A DNA stretch of 64,000 bases, from assembly GCA_028023455.1 (NCBI GenBank), contig JAQFVV010000003.1, positions 2,890,925 through 2,954,924 of the forward strand, given 5' to 3'. Below the pieces are notes generated by a model that was given only the letters and a program-made list of their open reading frames with translations, searched no databases and was not told the DNA's origin. Shown here one piece after another: positions 1 through 10,609 of the stretch. Position 1 is the stretch's first letter; each line of letters begins with the position of its first letter. The position numbers and the translations under genes were made by a program. This DNA comes from Epiperipatus broadwayi (Eukaryota > Onychophora > Udeonychophora > Euonychophora > Peripatidae).

Positions 1-195
1 TATTTTCAAAGATTGTAATAATTGAAAACAAAATAGGAACAATTGCAGAATCTTGTTTTACATAAGTTTACATTTTAAATATCTTTTATTGCTTTAATGA
101 ATATTATTTATCCAACTGATACTAGAATTGCAATATATCATTATATATATACATAACTTATACATTATTCTTTTTTTTTATATTTAATTAACATA

Positions 196-350
196 AATCC
201 ATGCTAGTGGTTGGTTAGTAACCTTATTATATATGTGTGTGTGTGTGCCTGTGTTTATATTAGATAAAACAAATAGCAGTTAGAAAAAGTAATTTTTTCT
301 TGATCTTTAAAAGATATGCTCTTTTTATAAAAAATTAAATAAACTATTCA
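196..350. repeat. direct repeat copy 1 flanking the LINE remnant
   Basis: The block from ATAAATCCATGC through TAATTTTTTCTTGA to the AAATAAAC end recurs at 1572-1911 in the same orientation with many substitutions. The second copy is interrupted by a foldback element. Confidence 0.6.
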
Positions 351-1480
351 AATGGACTGATGAGGCACCAAATTGAAGAAACACTACTAAGCTCAATACA
401 ACAGACAATCACTTCACTTACTCGGCTATACATCTCATTATAAGGTAAAGTCACACTATTTAACTCGCTGGTGTTCCTGAAAATTATCTACTTCCTGGCT
501 GGGATATGCCCATCCAAAAAATTTGTTCAAAAAGTAAATGCCTTTTGTACTAAATGGTTCTGGGGATGAAATATTGCTTCTATCAGTCTCCGAACATTGC
601 AAACATTAAGAAGACTCAATGGCCTTTCGCTCCACTCTATTAAAACACTAATCTTACAAAACAACTATAATTCACTATTTAATATAACAAACAAAACCTT
701 ATCATCCAAAGAAGACATTACCCCTATAGATCGGCCCCCACCAGCTAACAACAACTGGATTGAGTCTCTATACACAAATATACAAAAGGTAAATTGACCT
801 AAAAGAAAACCCAATCACAAATAAAATAAAATACTGAACAGCACATAAATTACTAAATGGAGAGAAATGCACAATTGATGGAAAATTAGACATCATCAAT
901 CAACAACTAATATATAAATCTTGTTGTTGGTTCATCGAACCAAAGTACCAAGACTTCATAATCAAATATAACTTGAAATCTCTTCCCATGAATGCCTTCC
1001 TCCCACACTGAAGAAACATAAAGAAAATATACCCTATGTGCCAGATGTGTGGCAGGGAAGAAGAATCCATTGAACATATATTTATAAGATGTGATAATCT
1101 AAATTACCATAGAACACTCATTACAACATGGATAAACAATCCATTTGGGCAATTTATATACATTAAAAGATGCACCAAACAAGGTATTTATGCAAAAATA
1201 AAGCTTACAATTTTCATGTACTTTGCGTTATGGTGCATACGATGTAAAATCACTATCGGGAAATTGGTAGATCCACAGAGAATGGAACTAAGGAAAATCA
1301 TAGAAAAAATCAAACAAAGAGTCAATTTAATGGCTCCAGATTATTTAGTAAATGCCACTTGGAAATAAGAAGGTGATTGCTAAGTCTACAAAATTAACCA
1401 CTGGGGAAGCATCTACATGCATAAAATAGACACATTAAACTGTTATTCACATCTGAAAACATAATGTAAAAAGATAAATC
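351..1480 (+). pseudogene. L1/Tx1-like LINE, reverse transcriptase C-terminal remnant
   Basis: Forward-strand fragments resemble the end of an L1-type reverse transcriptase ORF. Around 500-620 are residues like a thumb region (GYAHPKNLFKKVN, KWFWG) followed by RTLQTLRRLNGLSLHSIKTL. At 1036-1368 an open stretch of 110 codons contains CQMCGREEESIEHIFIRC, a CX2C...HX4C zinc-binding module typical of the zf-RVT domain after the RT of L1-like elements. Stops and frameshifts interrupt it, so it is a dead copy. It lies between two copies of a direct repeat (about 196-350 and 1572-1911). Confidence 0.7.
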
Positions 1481-1571
1481 AATTTATATTATATTGGCAT
1501 GTAATAACAAATTTGTATATTGGTTTGTATCATATAATAAATTTCTCTTAATAAAAAAAAAAATTCATTTG

Positions 1572-1911
1572 CATAAATCCATGCCAATGGTTGGTATTCT
1601 TATTATAAATATATATGTGATCATAATAAAAACAATAAATATATTGGTAATAAACTATTATAAACAGTCTTTTAATCTGCAGAAGTACTTCTGGAAAATA
1701 CTTCTATGGATTGAAAGACTGTTTATAATAGTTTATTACCATTATATTTATTATTTTTATTATGATTACAATAATATTCTAATTAATGGACATTTTATTT
1801 ATATTACGTATATATGTGTTTATTAGAAAAAACAGACAGTAGTTGTAAACAGAAAAAATAATTTTCTCTTGAACTTTAGCAAAGATGATGTTTTTGTAAA
1901 GAAATAAACAT
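1572..1911. repeat. direct repeat copy 2, split by a foldback insertion
   Basis: It matches 196-350: CATAAATCCATGC near the start, and AACAGAAAAAATAATTTTCT then TTGA...AAATAAAC at the end. The middle is displaced by about 150-190 bp containing the hairpin at 1617-1769. Confidence 0.55.
1617..1769. repeat. foldback/MITE-like hairpin, about 70 bp arms
   Basis: The left arm (1617-1690) and right arm (1698-1769) are inverted copies centred on a short CTGGAAA loop. Shared blocks include TCATAATAAAAA, GGTAATAAACTATTATAAAC and AGTCTTT, with only a handful of mismatches. The insert sits inside the direct repeat at 1572-1911. No transposase is present. Confidence 0.7.
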
Positions 1912-1955
1912 CACATGATCACCATTTCTTATGCTTGCTTATAACTATTATTAAA

Positions 1956-2200
1956 ACAGGCAAACTCTCCATACAGTATTGCCACTCAGTGCAAGCCAGA
2001 ATAATCAATGGATGTCAGAAGGCTTGTGCATAAAATCTCCATCTAGTGCCTACTCATCCAATATCCCCAGACTAGTTTCTGGCTTGTGGCCTTCATCAGT
2101 GAGGAGCCTTGGATCTGAGAGCACTGCAAATAGATCTTAGAATCTAATGCAACCCTTCAGCAGCCACCTTTTATCTCTACTTAACTACAAAACTATAAGT
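1956..2200 (-). repeat. hammerhead-bearing repeat, copy A
   Basis: This is a member of a dispersed family whose edge reads ACAGGCAAACTCTCCATACA on the plus strand. It includes GCCACTCAGTGCAAGCCAGA, CTTGTGCATAAAAT and the hammerhead segment. It is preceded at 1909-1950 by a conserved block (ACATCACATGATCACCAT...) that accompanies other copies. The ribozyme strand is minus. It forms a large inverted pair with copy B at 2505-2710. Confidence 0.75.
2056..2114 (-). ncRNA. hammerhead ribozyme-like motif, copy A
   Basis: On the minus strand the 59 nt can be read as an outer stem I helix ATCCAA/TTGGAT, internal loop GGC/TA, inner stem I TCCTCA/TGGGGA, core CTGATGA, stem II GGC/GCC with loop CACAA, core GAAA, minimal stem III with a TA loop, and cleavage triplet GTC. 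All invariant core bases are present. The closing position of stem II is an A/A mismatch instead of the usual G-C, which may weaken activity. Confidence 0.72.
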
Positions 2201-2504
2201 CTTAAATTGATTAATTGGATTTGAATTGCTTTAAGATTGAGTTTGATAACTGCATTTAATAAAGATGGAGTATCAAATATTATGAAGAGTTATTGCCAAA
2301 AATTACCCACAAAAATCAGAAAAACAATTACAAAAATTGATACGCACATTAGATGCATCTCTCAAATACAAACTTTTTAGTAAAACAATTTATTGTAAGA
2401 CTTACAAGCAGAACGTTGATGAATGATCAGTCAATTCAAGCTTGGATTGAAAATATTATTATGTTTTCAATTTAAGACATAGTTTTGTGGTTGAGTAGAG
2501 ATAA

Positions 2505-2710
2505 AAGGTGACTTCTGGAGGGTTGCATTAGATCCTAAAATCTAGATGGAGATCCGAAGCTCCTCATTGATGAAGGCCACAAGCCAGAAACTAGTCTGAA
2601 GATATTGAATGAGTAGGCATTAGATGGGGATTTTATGCACAAGCCTTCTGGCATCCATTGATTACTTTGGCTTGCACTCAGTGGCAACACTGCATGGAGA
2701 GTTTTGCCTG
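2505..2710 (+). repeat. hammerhead-bearing repeat, copy B (inverted relative to A)
   Basis: It runs from near GAGATAAAAGGTGACTTCTG to the edge GCATGGAGAGTTTTGCCTGG and is the reverse complement of copy A with about 85-90 percent identity by eye. About 300 bp separate the two arms. Confidence 0.75.
2552..2610 (+). ncRNA. hammerhead ribozyme-like motif, copy B (core mutated)
   Basis: It has the same layout as copy A, but the core reads TTGATGA (C3 to T) and inner stem I has TGAAGA where copy A has TGGGGA. GAAA and GTC are kept. The C3 change is expected to abolish cleavage, so this is a dead copy. Confidence 0.65.
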
Positions 2711-2739
2711 GTTTTGTAAGAAAGTGAATAAACTATTTG

Positions 2740-3300
2740 TGTTGTACATAATATTTTTAATGCAATATATATTTTTGTTTAAAAATATATTGTTTATATC
2801 CTATATTTTCTATACTTTACTATATAAATATGAAAGTTTGATTAATCTTGCACGAGTTTCTTTCTTTCTTTTTTTTTAATGGTGAATTTCATAGATTATG
2901 AAGTTTTATTTTATGGTACTTGTTTAAAAAACTTTGGTAATTTGCAATATAAAAATGTTTCAGAATAGTATCCATTTTTTAATGACTTCATAAACACACA
3001 AAAAGAGGCATGCATATTGAAATGCATAATAGAGAACTGATTAGAATTATAGTTTTTGATAATCCAAGATAAAATTTTATCGTGTAAATATATTTGAAAT
3101 TAATTAAATTTTGTTTAAATCACTTATTTAATTTCTCATTTGCATATATTACGTTGTTAAAATTTTATAACCATTTTAAAAATTAGTTTATCACATGAGA
3201 AATATAAAATAATTTTCTTTAAAATTATTTTTATGGCATTTAATAATAATAATAATAATATATATATATTGCAATACTGCTGTTGACAATTAATTAATGA
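2740..3300. other. AT-rich sequence, nothing recognised
   Basis: No coding, RNA or transposon signature was seen. It contains a short (AAT)n/(TA)n tract near 3240-3270. Confidence 0.5.
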
Positions 3301-3309
3301 AAATATTAC

Positions 3310-3665
3310 ATAAATATATTTTAATTATCAAACTTTTTACTAATGTGGAAGTGAAAAGAATTATAGTTTTTGATAAATAAGGTCATATTTTAATTGTATT
3401 AAATACATCAAACATTGTAAGTGTAATATATAAATATATTTTAATTATCAAACTTTCTACTACCACAAGAGTACAGTTAGAGAAATGGAAAGAATTAGTA
3501 AGGAAAAATTTTATTTGGAATTTGGTACATCAAAAATGGAATAGTAAATATATTTCAATTAACAAGCTTTCTATTAATGCAAAAGAATAGCTGAAATGGA
3601 GAGAATTAGTGAGAGAAATTTTTATTTGGTATTCAATACATCAAAAATCAAAACTGGAATTTAGA
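3310..3665. repeat. three imperfect tandem repeats of about 115-120 bp
   Basis: Units start near 3312, 3428 and 3544 with ATAAATATATTTYAATTA followed by CAARCTTTCTA. They share GAAATGGARAGAATTAG and TTTTATTTGG...ATACATCAAA segments. Divergence is considerable. Confidence 0.6.
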
Positions 3666-5045
3666 TAATAAAACATTAAAAAATTTCCACTTCTCAGAAT
3701 ATATCCTCATTATATATATATATATTAAATTTGAAAAATATTGTAATTATCAACTACATTATATTCTTTTATACTTTAATTTTATTATTACTCTACCAAT
3801 GTGAGCAAAGCCATGGGTACAACTAACAATATTATATAACATGAATTGATCAATTGGTTACAACAAATGATTTTATCAAATTTTGATTGACAATTTCATT
3901 TGTACTAGAATATAATAATATGCATATTTAGTTATTATACAATGCAAGAATATATTGCATACTGCAAGCGATATATGACAAAAACACTATCATATATGAA
4001 ATTATATTGCATAAAAATAATAGTGCAATGATTCATAATAATCTTCATTCTAAATAGATGTATTACTATACTTCAAATTTAATGCAAAGAGAATTAAAAT
4101 TATATGCATATTATATGTAACTACCAAACTATGTTAAAATTACCAAAAGTGATTTTTTATTTAAATTACTGTATTAATTAGAGGTGTAGAATCCAGAGCT
4201 AAACTCCATGAATTGTGCCTCGGCTCTGTCACTTCTATGCTTGAATATCGTGTAACCTACTGAGCAAACAACTGCTTAATTACTTTTTTATTGTTCATAG
4301 AGTCAAAAATTTAGTCTTAATTTATTCCCAATATCAGAAACATCATACATTTACTGTATTGTATTAAATTTAGTAAACATTCCTGCCATTTGCAGTTTTT
4401 TTCCCTCTCCATTTTTTTTAAATAAAAATGCCTAAAATGTTCATTTTGTAATCACTTTTATTTCAGAATAAAACTAGATTCTAAAATAATTTAGGTAAAT
4501 GTGTAGTATATAAATTTGAACACTCATATATTCTGAATTAAATATTATTAAATTCACTTCAATGTAAATGTTTATTAGTAATTGCAGTTATAAATTATTT
4601 TAATTATTATTAGGGACTATCAAATTAATTCCTGTTGATTATAAATAAGTGATATTTTCCCAGAATGATCTATCATTTATTTAATTTTTCTAACTACTCA
4701 AAGACTTATTCATTACAGTAATGATGGTGCCTATTTATTTCATTCTCTTCTTCTTTTACTACTAGACTTTCTGCCTCTCTCATAATAGGATCAAAATACA
4801 ACAAGTTTAACCTGGTCACTTGTTTGATTTAAATTATAAATCAGATCTAATTAGATCAAATAACCACTTATACATTTTTCTTGCTGCCCATCATATTCTC
4901 ATAAGAATTGGTCACCACCACAAGTCAAAAGCTGAAGTACTTTTACCATTGTTTTTCTTTATTGGCTATTATTTAAATCCTTAATGAATCACAAGAAATA
5001 TCTTAATTTCAGGAAAATACCATAATTTAAGTGTCTCTGACCTTG

Positions 5046-5070
5046 TTTTTTTTTTTTTTGGGGGGGGGGG
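5046..5070. repeat. T14-G11 homopolymer junction
   Basis: There are fourteen T followed directly by eleven G. It is the only long G run in an otherwise AT-rich region. Confidence 0.9.
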
Positions 5071-5469
5071 CAGTTTTTCATTGCGATTCTGCCCAATACT
5101 AGTTTATTATGAATCTCTCAATTACAGGATTCTTTGACTTTATAACCAATTTTGAAATCTTCTTCTGAAAAAGAAAAATCAATATTTAATCTCCTTGACT
5201 TAAGTCTTCTGCTTTTTAAACTATAATCTTTAAACAATATAAATCACAATCTAAAAATTAAAAAAGGTACATCAAAGATTATATTTTTATTGTGACAAGA
5301 ATATAATAATATTTAAAATTATTATTTCCTATCAAATATGTAAAAAATGCATGGGTTTTTTTTTTAAAAAAAATTACACTTACATAATCAATCCATTGCA
5401 GAAATGAAGGTTTCTCCAAGTTCAAATCACCTCCTATATATATATATAGCCTCTATTTCCACATCACCC

Positions 5470-6037
5470 CAACATACCTTCTTATTTCATCCATTCATCT
5501 TGCATGTGATTTCTTTCTAGGTCTTTTACAATCTTTTGGAATCCAGTTTAAAATTTTGACTGCCCATCTATTATCATCTCTTCTAGCATTATGTCCAGCC
5601 CAACTCCATTCTCTTATTATTTCAATGATGTCAGTAATATCTGCTTATTCTTTCAACCATGTATTTTGTTTTCAATCTCTTCTTGTTACTTCCAACATGC
5701 ATTTCTCCATATATTGTTGAGTCATCTAAAGTCTGCATGGATCTTTTGTTAAGTGTCCAAATCTCAGATCCTTAAGTAAGAACTGATGAACATTTATTAA
5801 AAACCTTTTCAAATACATAGACATGTTTTCTTTTAATATTAAGCTATTTCTACCCAAAGCCTTCCAACCAAGTTTAATTCCATGATTAATTTCATCTATT
5901 ATGTTTCCAGTTGCAGTAATAATGTGGCCAAAGTATTTATAGTTGTTAACTTCTACATCATCATTATCAAACATTATTTTCTTTTTTGAGAAAATAAAAT
6001 ATATGTATAATGATATTGTACCGGTCAAATCTAACAT
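5470..6037 (-). pseudogene. non-LTR retrotransposon ORF2 C-terminal remnant
   Basis: The minus strand encodes VNNYKYFGHIITATGNIIDE, INHGIKLGWKALGRNSLILK and LKRFLINVHQFLL. This is the thumb region of a LINE reverse transcriptase, where families usually show YLGxxIT.DG...EI..RI..A...F. Further on, in another frame, are EWSWAGHNARRDDNRWAVKI and a basic KRPRKKSHAR stretch, the usual WAGHxAR...RW tail. Stops and frameshifts separate them, so the copy is dead. The tail type suggests the RTE or a related clade. Confidence 0.72.
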
Positions 6038-6159
6038 GAGCTGGATCTCAAAAAATGTACTTCAAATCCAATCAAGCCCAAGATTTAGGTCAGAGACCAA
6101 CCTGAATTTGAACCCATTCTCTGAGCCCCAGATCAAGCACCTAATGAATAACCTATAAT

Positions 6160-9100
6160 GATGGCACATGAAAACTTATTCTTAATCTGGCCCACTAGCA
6201 GAATGGAGAAGACAATGAGACTTATTATAACTTCATTATAACTTAACTAACATGAGCATACACATGGTTGGACATGTGGAAGTGGAGAAAAAGGAATTTG
6301 AATGACTCAAATAAGTTAGATAATAAAACAGTTTAATAACATGACAAATTATTTATATACATTAATATGTGTGTGAATGAGCAAGTGGTCTACCAATGGG
6401 TAGATAATTACATAGTGAATTTCACACTAAAGGTTCTCATATGCTCTTTTATTAATTAAATAGTATATATAATTTAACACACGTCTTTGGTGAATACAGT
6501 ATTAAGACGCCAATCAATTATTAAAAAGATTACATAATATTGCCATTAATGCTTTGATTTACAGTTCTGAAACACAGTGACTAACATTATTTCGGGGAGT
6601 GTTCCAAGATTCATTATATATATATATAAGAAAAACTATTTTCACACCATTGCAGTCGTGAAAATAAACAAAATACATTTGACAAATTATATTTTATGAC
6701 AAAATATTTATTGAAAAAACATTTAAAAGACAGAACGCTTGATACAGAAATACTAAATTACGATGGCGGGATTGTATAAGACTGAAATAACATTACTAAT
6801 TAATAAAATTAGTAATACTTGGCATTTTATATATATATATATATATTGAGCAGAGCATAATTTTAATATTAAAGCACTAAAAACTGGGTCATGAAGTATA
6901 AAAAATAATAAACAGATAAGTGGCAGTACTGACATAACGACATAGAACTAACAAGAAAAGTCATGCTTCTGGATGAAAAACAAAGTCTAAGACCCCCTTC
7001 TTTGGCAGTGCTTAGAGAAAAATGGATAGGCATAGCATGTGCCAGGCAGGTACAGTGGAATCACAAATGCCAGAGGCCCTTTTATACAGAATAAGTCCCA
7101 GGAAGCTTAACTATCCATGGGACAGGACATAAGGAGAAATCTATGGGTTCAATCCTGATGCAACCCCCAGATTAAAAGCACATAATATATATAAATTCAC
7201 ATAGATAAGCCAAATGTCAGTAATGCAGTACAGATGAATGTCACTAATGACATGAAACAGGATTTAAATGACCCTTGTTTGAATGTCATAATTTAGACAA
7301 ATAATACACCTTGCCACATAATATGTACATATACAAGATTTTATTTAGTAAAAGAAACATTAAAATTTATCCCCTTCCCTTTTTTGCTATTTAAAAATAA
7401 TTCAATCCAATTTTAATGGGTTTTGATAATAAATAAAATATTTAAACATTTGAGATTTTAAGAGTATGAAAAATAAAAGAAACTAGCAATTGTATAGAAA
7501 ACAAATAATGGGTCACCTTTTTCAGAATTTAAATAACATTTATCAAATAAATAAGATTTCAGAGCACTAATTAGCCTAAGTTCTGGATTCACCCCAGGTA
7601 GAATTACTTTATTCTATTCAGAGTTGGACAAATAATAAATTTTTATACAAAAATATAAACAAAATGTTGACTTATAAAAACAATCTGGTGAGCGTATTAA
7701 TTAATAATGCATTATGTTTTAAGGGGATGTTAATAATCTTAATTCATGGAAGTTTACTTTAAAAAGAAGAAAGAAAAGATTTTAGAAATTCAGCTTGTCA
7801 AATTGCTTGAGATTGGCATATTAGTAATAACTAATATATATATAAAATCAAGTAATAAATACATATAAATAAATGACCACACCAAAGTTAAAGAAAGTTA
7901 GAGCATATGAGATAGGATTAAATAAAAATCATTTGAGAGCAATTTACATTTTATATATGAATTAAAAAGAAATAAAATTAAACAATATGTTAGGAGAAAT
8001 CTTGATAGCAGGATTTGAGATTAGTTAGACTAGCTTTACTTGTGACATAAACTACGGATTTACCTTGCATGTTTCTTAAGAGATTTTAAAAACATCCAGC
8101 TTGTGTTTTGATGGTTCAAGGGCCCATGCAAGTTCTTATGTGACAGCAAGTTTCTGATCAGCATTCCAAAGTTCTCAGGTCAACCTTTACTTCATTCTAG
8201 AGCAGCAGCAAGATTATACAATAGTGGGAAAAAGACCCACAAGCATCTAAAAGATGACTGATGTCTACTCTATCATTATCTTAGATTTAAAGTTGCATGG
8301 AGTATTGATGACAATACATTTCTCTCAGTAGTAACTAATCTTTTGGTGGTTAAAATTAGCCTGTTTTATACCCTGCTCAGGTATTTGAGGAATGCTTTTA
8401 ATTACTTATTTCTTGCTGATACTCTAATCTCCAATCTAAAATCTTACATTTCTTTGTCCATTGTTTGTGAGAGATACAATCATCAGATAATGATCCAAAA
8501 ATATATTCAAATCTGTTTCCAGATTGAAAATAGATTTGGCATGTTTATAACAAAAGTAAAATCTATTAATCATATTCCCCACTTTATTTTCAGTAAAACC
8601 TTAATTAAAAATTCCTTTCCAAGATTAAAACAATATTATATTTCTACCTCTTTAATTATTTTTGGACAATTAACGGTTGCATCTTCCATCTTGGATTTTA
8701 CAAACATATAAAGATTAATAGAAAAAAAACAATTTAAAAAGAAAAAGTTTTAAAAATGATATAAAATATTTTTAAAAAATCAATATTTTGTTAGTATGTT
8801 TGCTCCTGTAATATATATATATATATCTGAGCCGCACCTATATATTTTAATAAAAAAGAATTAAAATTAATAATAATAAACATTATTGCAAAGTTAAAGT
8901 TTATAATTTTTAGGCATGCATCTCAAAAATATATACATGAAATATATATATACACACTAAAGGAGTGGGATAGGACATAGGGTTTAAATATAGATTAGTA
9001 GATAGAACCATGAAGTTCAATCTTGGGCTAAGATTGACTGCTTTAATATATATATATATGTTTAAATGTAAAAGCATTATAAGATTCATATAAAAAAAAA

Positions 9101-10110
9101 ACAACTTAGATAATTTCCTCATTACGTCATTAATTGTAAAAATACTTTAATCCTGAAAATATTCCATAATGTAAATGAAATATTAAATTTTTTAAAAATA
9201 TATTAACATGTGTTGGAGTCCATCATCATCAGAACTTATTTTAATAACATTCCAAAAACTTTTGACTAAAATTAAAATAATAATGTAGATGTATTTGGTG
9301 CTAAATCAGCAGATGTTCAACAAATTATAGGTAAAATACCAGTAATCTAAATACTTATTCAAAATTTTCTAGTATCCAAACGTAACTTTAAAGATGATCT
9401 TTTTTTTTTAATAAATAAATTAGTTTTTATACTCACATTTACAACAAAATTTTATAATTAATGCAAAAGCTACTGAAAACCCCCAGATTGCTTTATGTAA
9501 ACTGTTAATAAACAGAAAGTCAGCAAGTTAACATAGCTTCCACATTAATTACAACTATATCTGAGCTATCACAATTGATATTTAAACAAAATTTAAAAAC
9601 ATTCAATAAATATTTATGCCTAATTGCAGTGACCTGCTAAGTTTTTCTTTCTTAATAGAATTTGATTTATAAAGAGGGAATAAAAAATTCTTGAAATCTA
9701 AAAAATTCAAAAAGCCCTGAAAACAAGGATTTTAGCTTAATGGTATTTTACCTGTAGATATAAAAAAAAGTTTCTAAAATTAAGATATGAAACTTTCTAT
9801 TTTTTCCCCATCTTCTAGATTTATGAAAATGCTTCAGCGATATATGTTAATCTAAATCAGGATTTAGATATCAAAGAAAGATTACTGTGCTTTATTGTTA
9901 GCAACTATTCCAGCATGAATATAATGAGTGATTGATTAAAAAATGTTAAAAACAGACCACCAGAAAATAATATCTTTAATACAACTGATAACAGGAAATT
10001 ATATAAATTAGTAAATAAAATGAATTTATTGATTCTAATGTTGAGAGACAGTGATCACTACTATTTAATACTAGCATATATATATAATTCTAATATTTCA
10101 TTTCCAATAA
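6160..10110. other. intergenic AT-rich DNA, nothing convincing
   Basis: There are several (TA)n tracts (about 6613-6628, 6826-6846, 8813-8827 and 9045-9060) and scattered short open frames without family resemblance. The open frame at 8343-8711 has low-complexity composition and no recognised motif. Confidence 0.5.
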
Positions 10111-10116
10111 TAGATG

Positions 10117-10345
10117 GAATAGGCAATACTCGCCATACAGTAGTGCCACTTAGTGCAAGCCAGAGGAATCAATGGATGGCAGAAGGCTTGTGCATAAAAT
10201 TCCTATCTAGTGCCTACTCATCCAATATCCCCAGACTAATTTCTAGCTTGTTGCTTTGGATCAGTGAAGAGTCTTGGATCTGGGAGTACTGCACCTAGAT
10301 CTTAGGATGTAATGCAACCCTCCAGCAACTACCGTTTATCTCAAC
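10117..10345 (-). repeat. hammerhead-bearing repeat, copy C (with partial tandem neighbour)
   Basis: It begins near ATACTCGCCATACAGTAGTG and shares the GCAAGCCAGAGGAATCAATG and GCTTGTGCATAAAATTCC blocks with copy A. The edge sequence CTCCATACAGTAATGCCACT appears again at 10569-10588 after the conserved ACATCACATGATCGCCAT block (from 10513), giving a tandem spacing of about 440 bp. Confidence 0.7.
10220..10279 (-). ncRNA. hammerhead ribozyme-like motif, copy C (core mutated)
   Basis: Stem I is fully pairable (ATCCAA/TTGGAT and TCTTCA/TGGGGA through wobbles), and GAAA, a TA loop and GTC are kept. The core reads CTGATCC in place of CTGATGA, so G8 and A9 are lost and the copy should be inactive. 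Confidence 0.6.
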
Positions 10346-10512
10346 TACAAAACTATAAGTCTAAAATTGAAAATATAATATTTTCAATCCAAATTCATTA
10401 GCTGATATAGTCATATAGGTCTGAATTTAGTACCCATACATTTTGGTATCTTTAATTCTTTAATAACCATAGCTACCACTATCCTATTAGCCAGGATTAG
10501 TATTAAACCAAT

Positions 10513-10600
10513 AAACATCACATGATCGCCATTTCTTACGCTTACTCAAGCTGTTAAAACAGGCAAAACTCTCCATACAGTAATGCCACTCAGTGCAATT
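10513..10600. repeat. truncated start of a second hammerhead-bearing repeat unit
   Basis: It contains the conserved block ACATCACATGATCGCCAT, CTTACTCAAGCTGTT, then ACAGGCAAAACTCTCCATAC and GCCACTCAGTGCA before breaking off into unrelated sequence. Confidence 0.65.
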
Positions 10601-10609
10601 AATCTAATT

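Noticed and set aside
356-390. CTGATGA followed by GAAAC inside the LINE remnant
   Set aside because: The intervening bases do not pair and the context is LINE coding sequence; chance occurrence.
1494-1826. 110-codon open frame
   Set aside because: It is the reading frame through the foldback hairpin at 1617-1769; AT-rich, with no protein resemblance.
8343-8711. 122-codon open frame
   Set aside because: Composition is that of AT-rich random frames (I, F, L, N, S), with no motif and no splice context.
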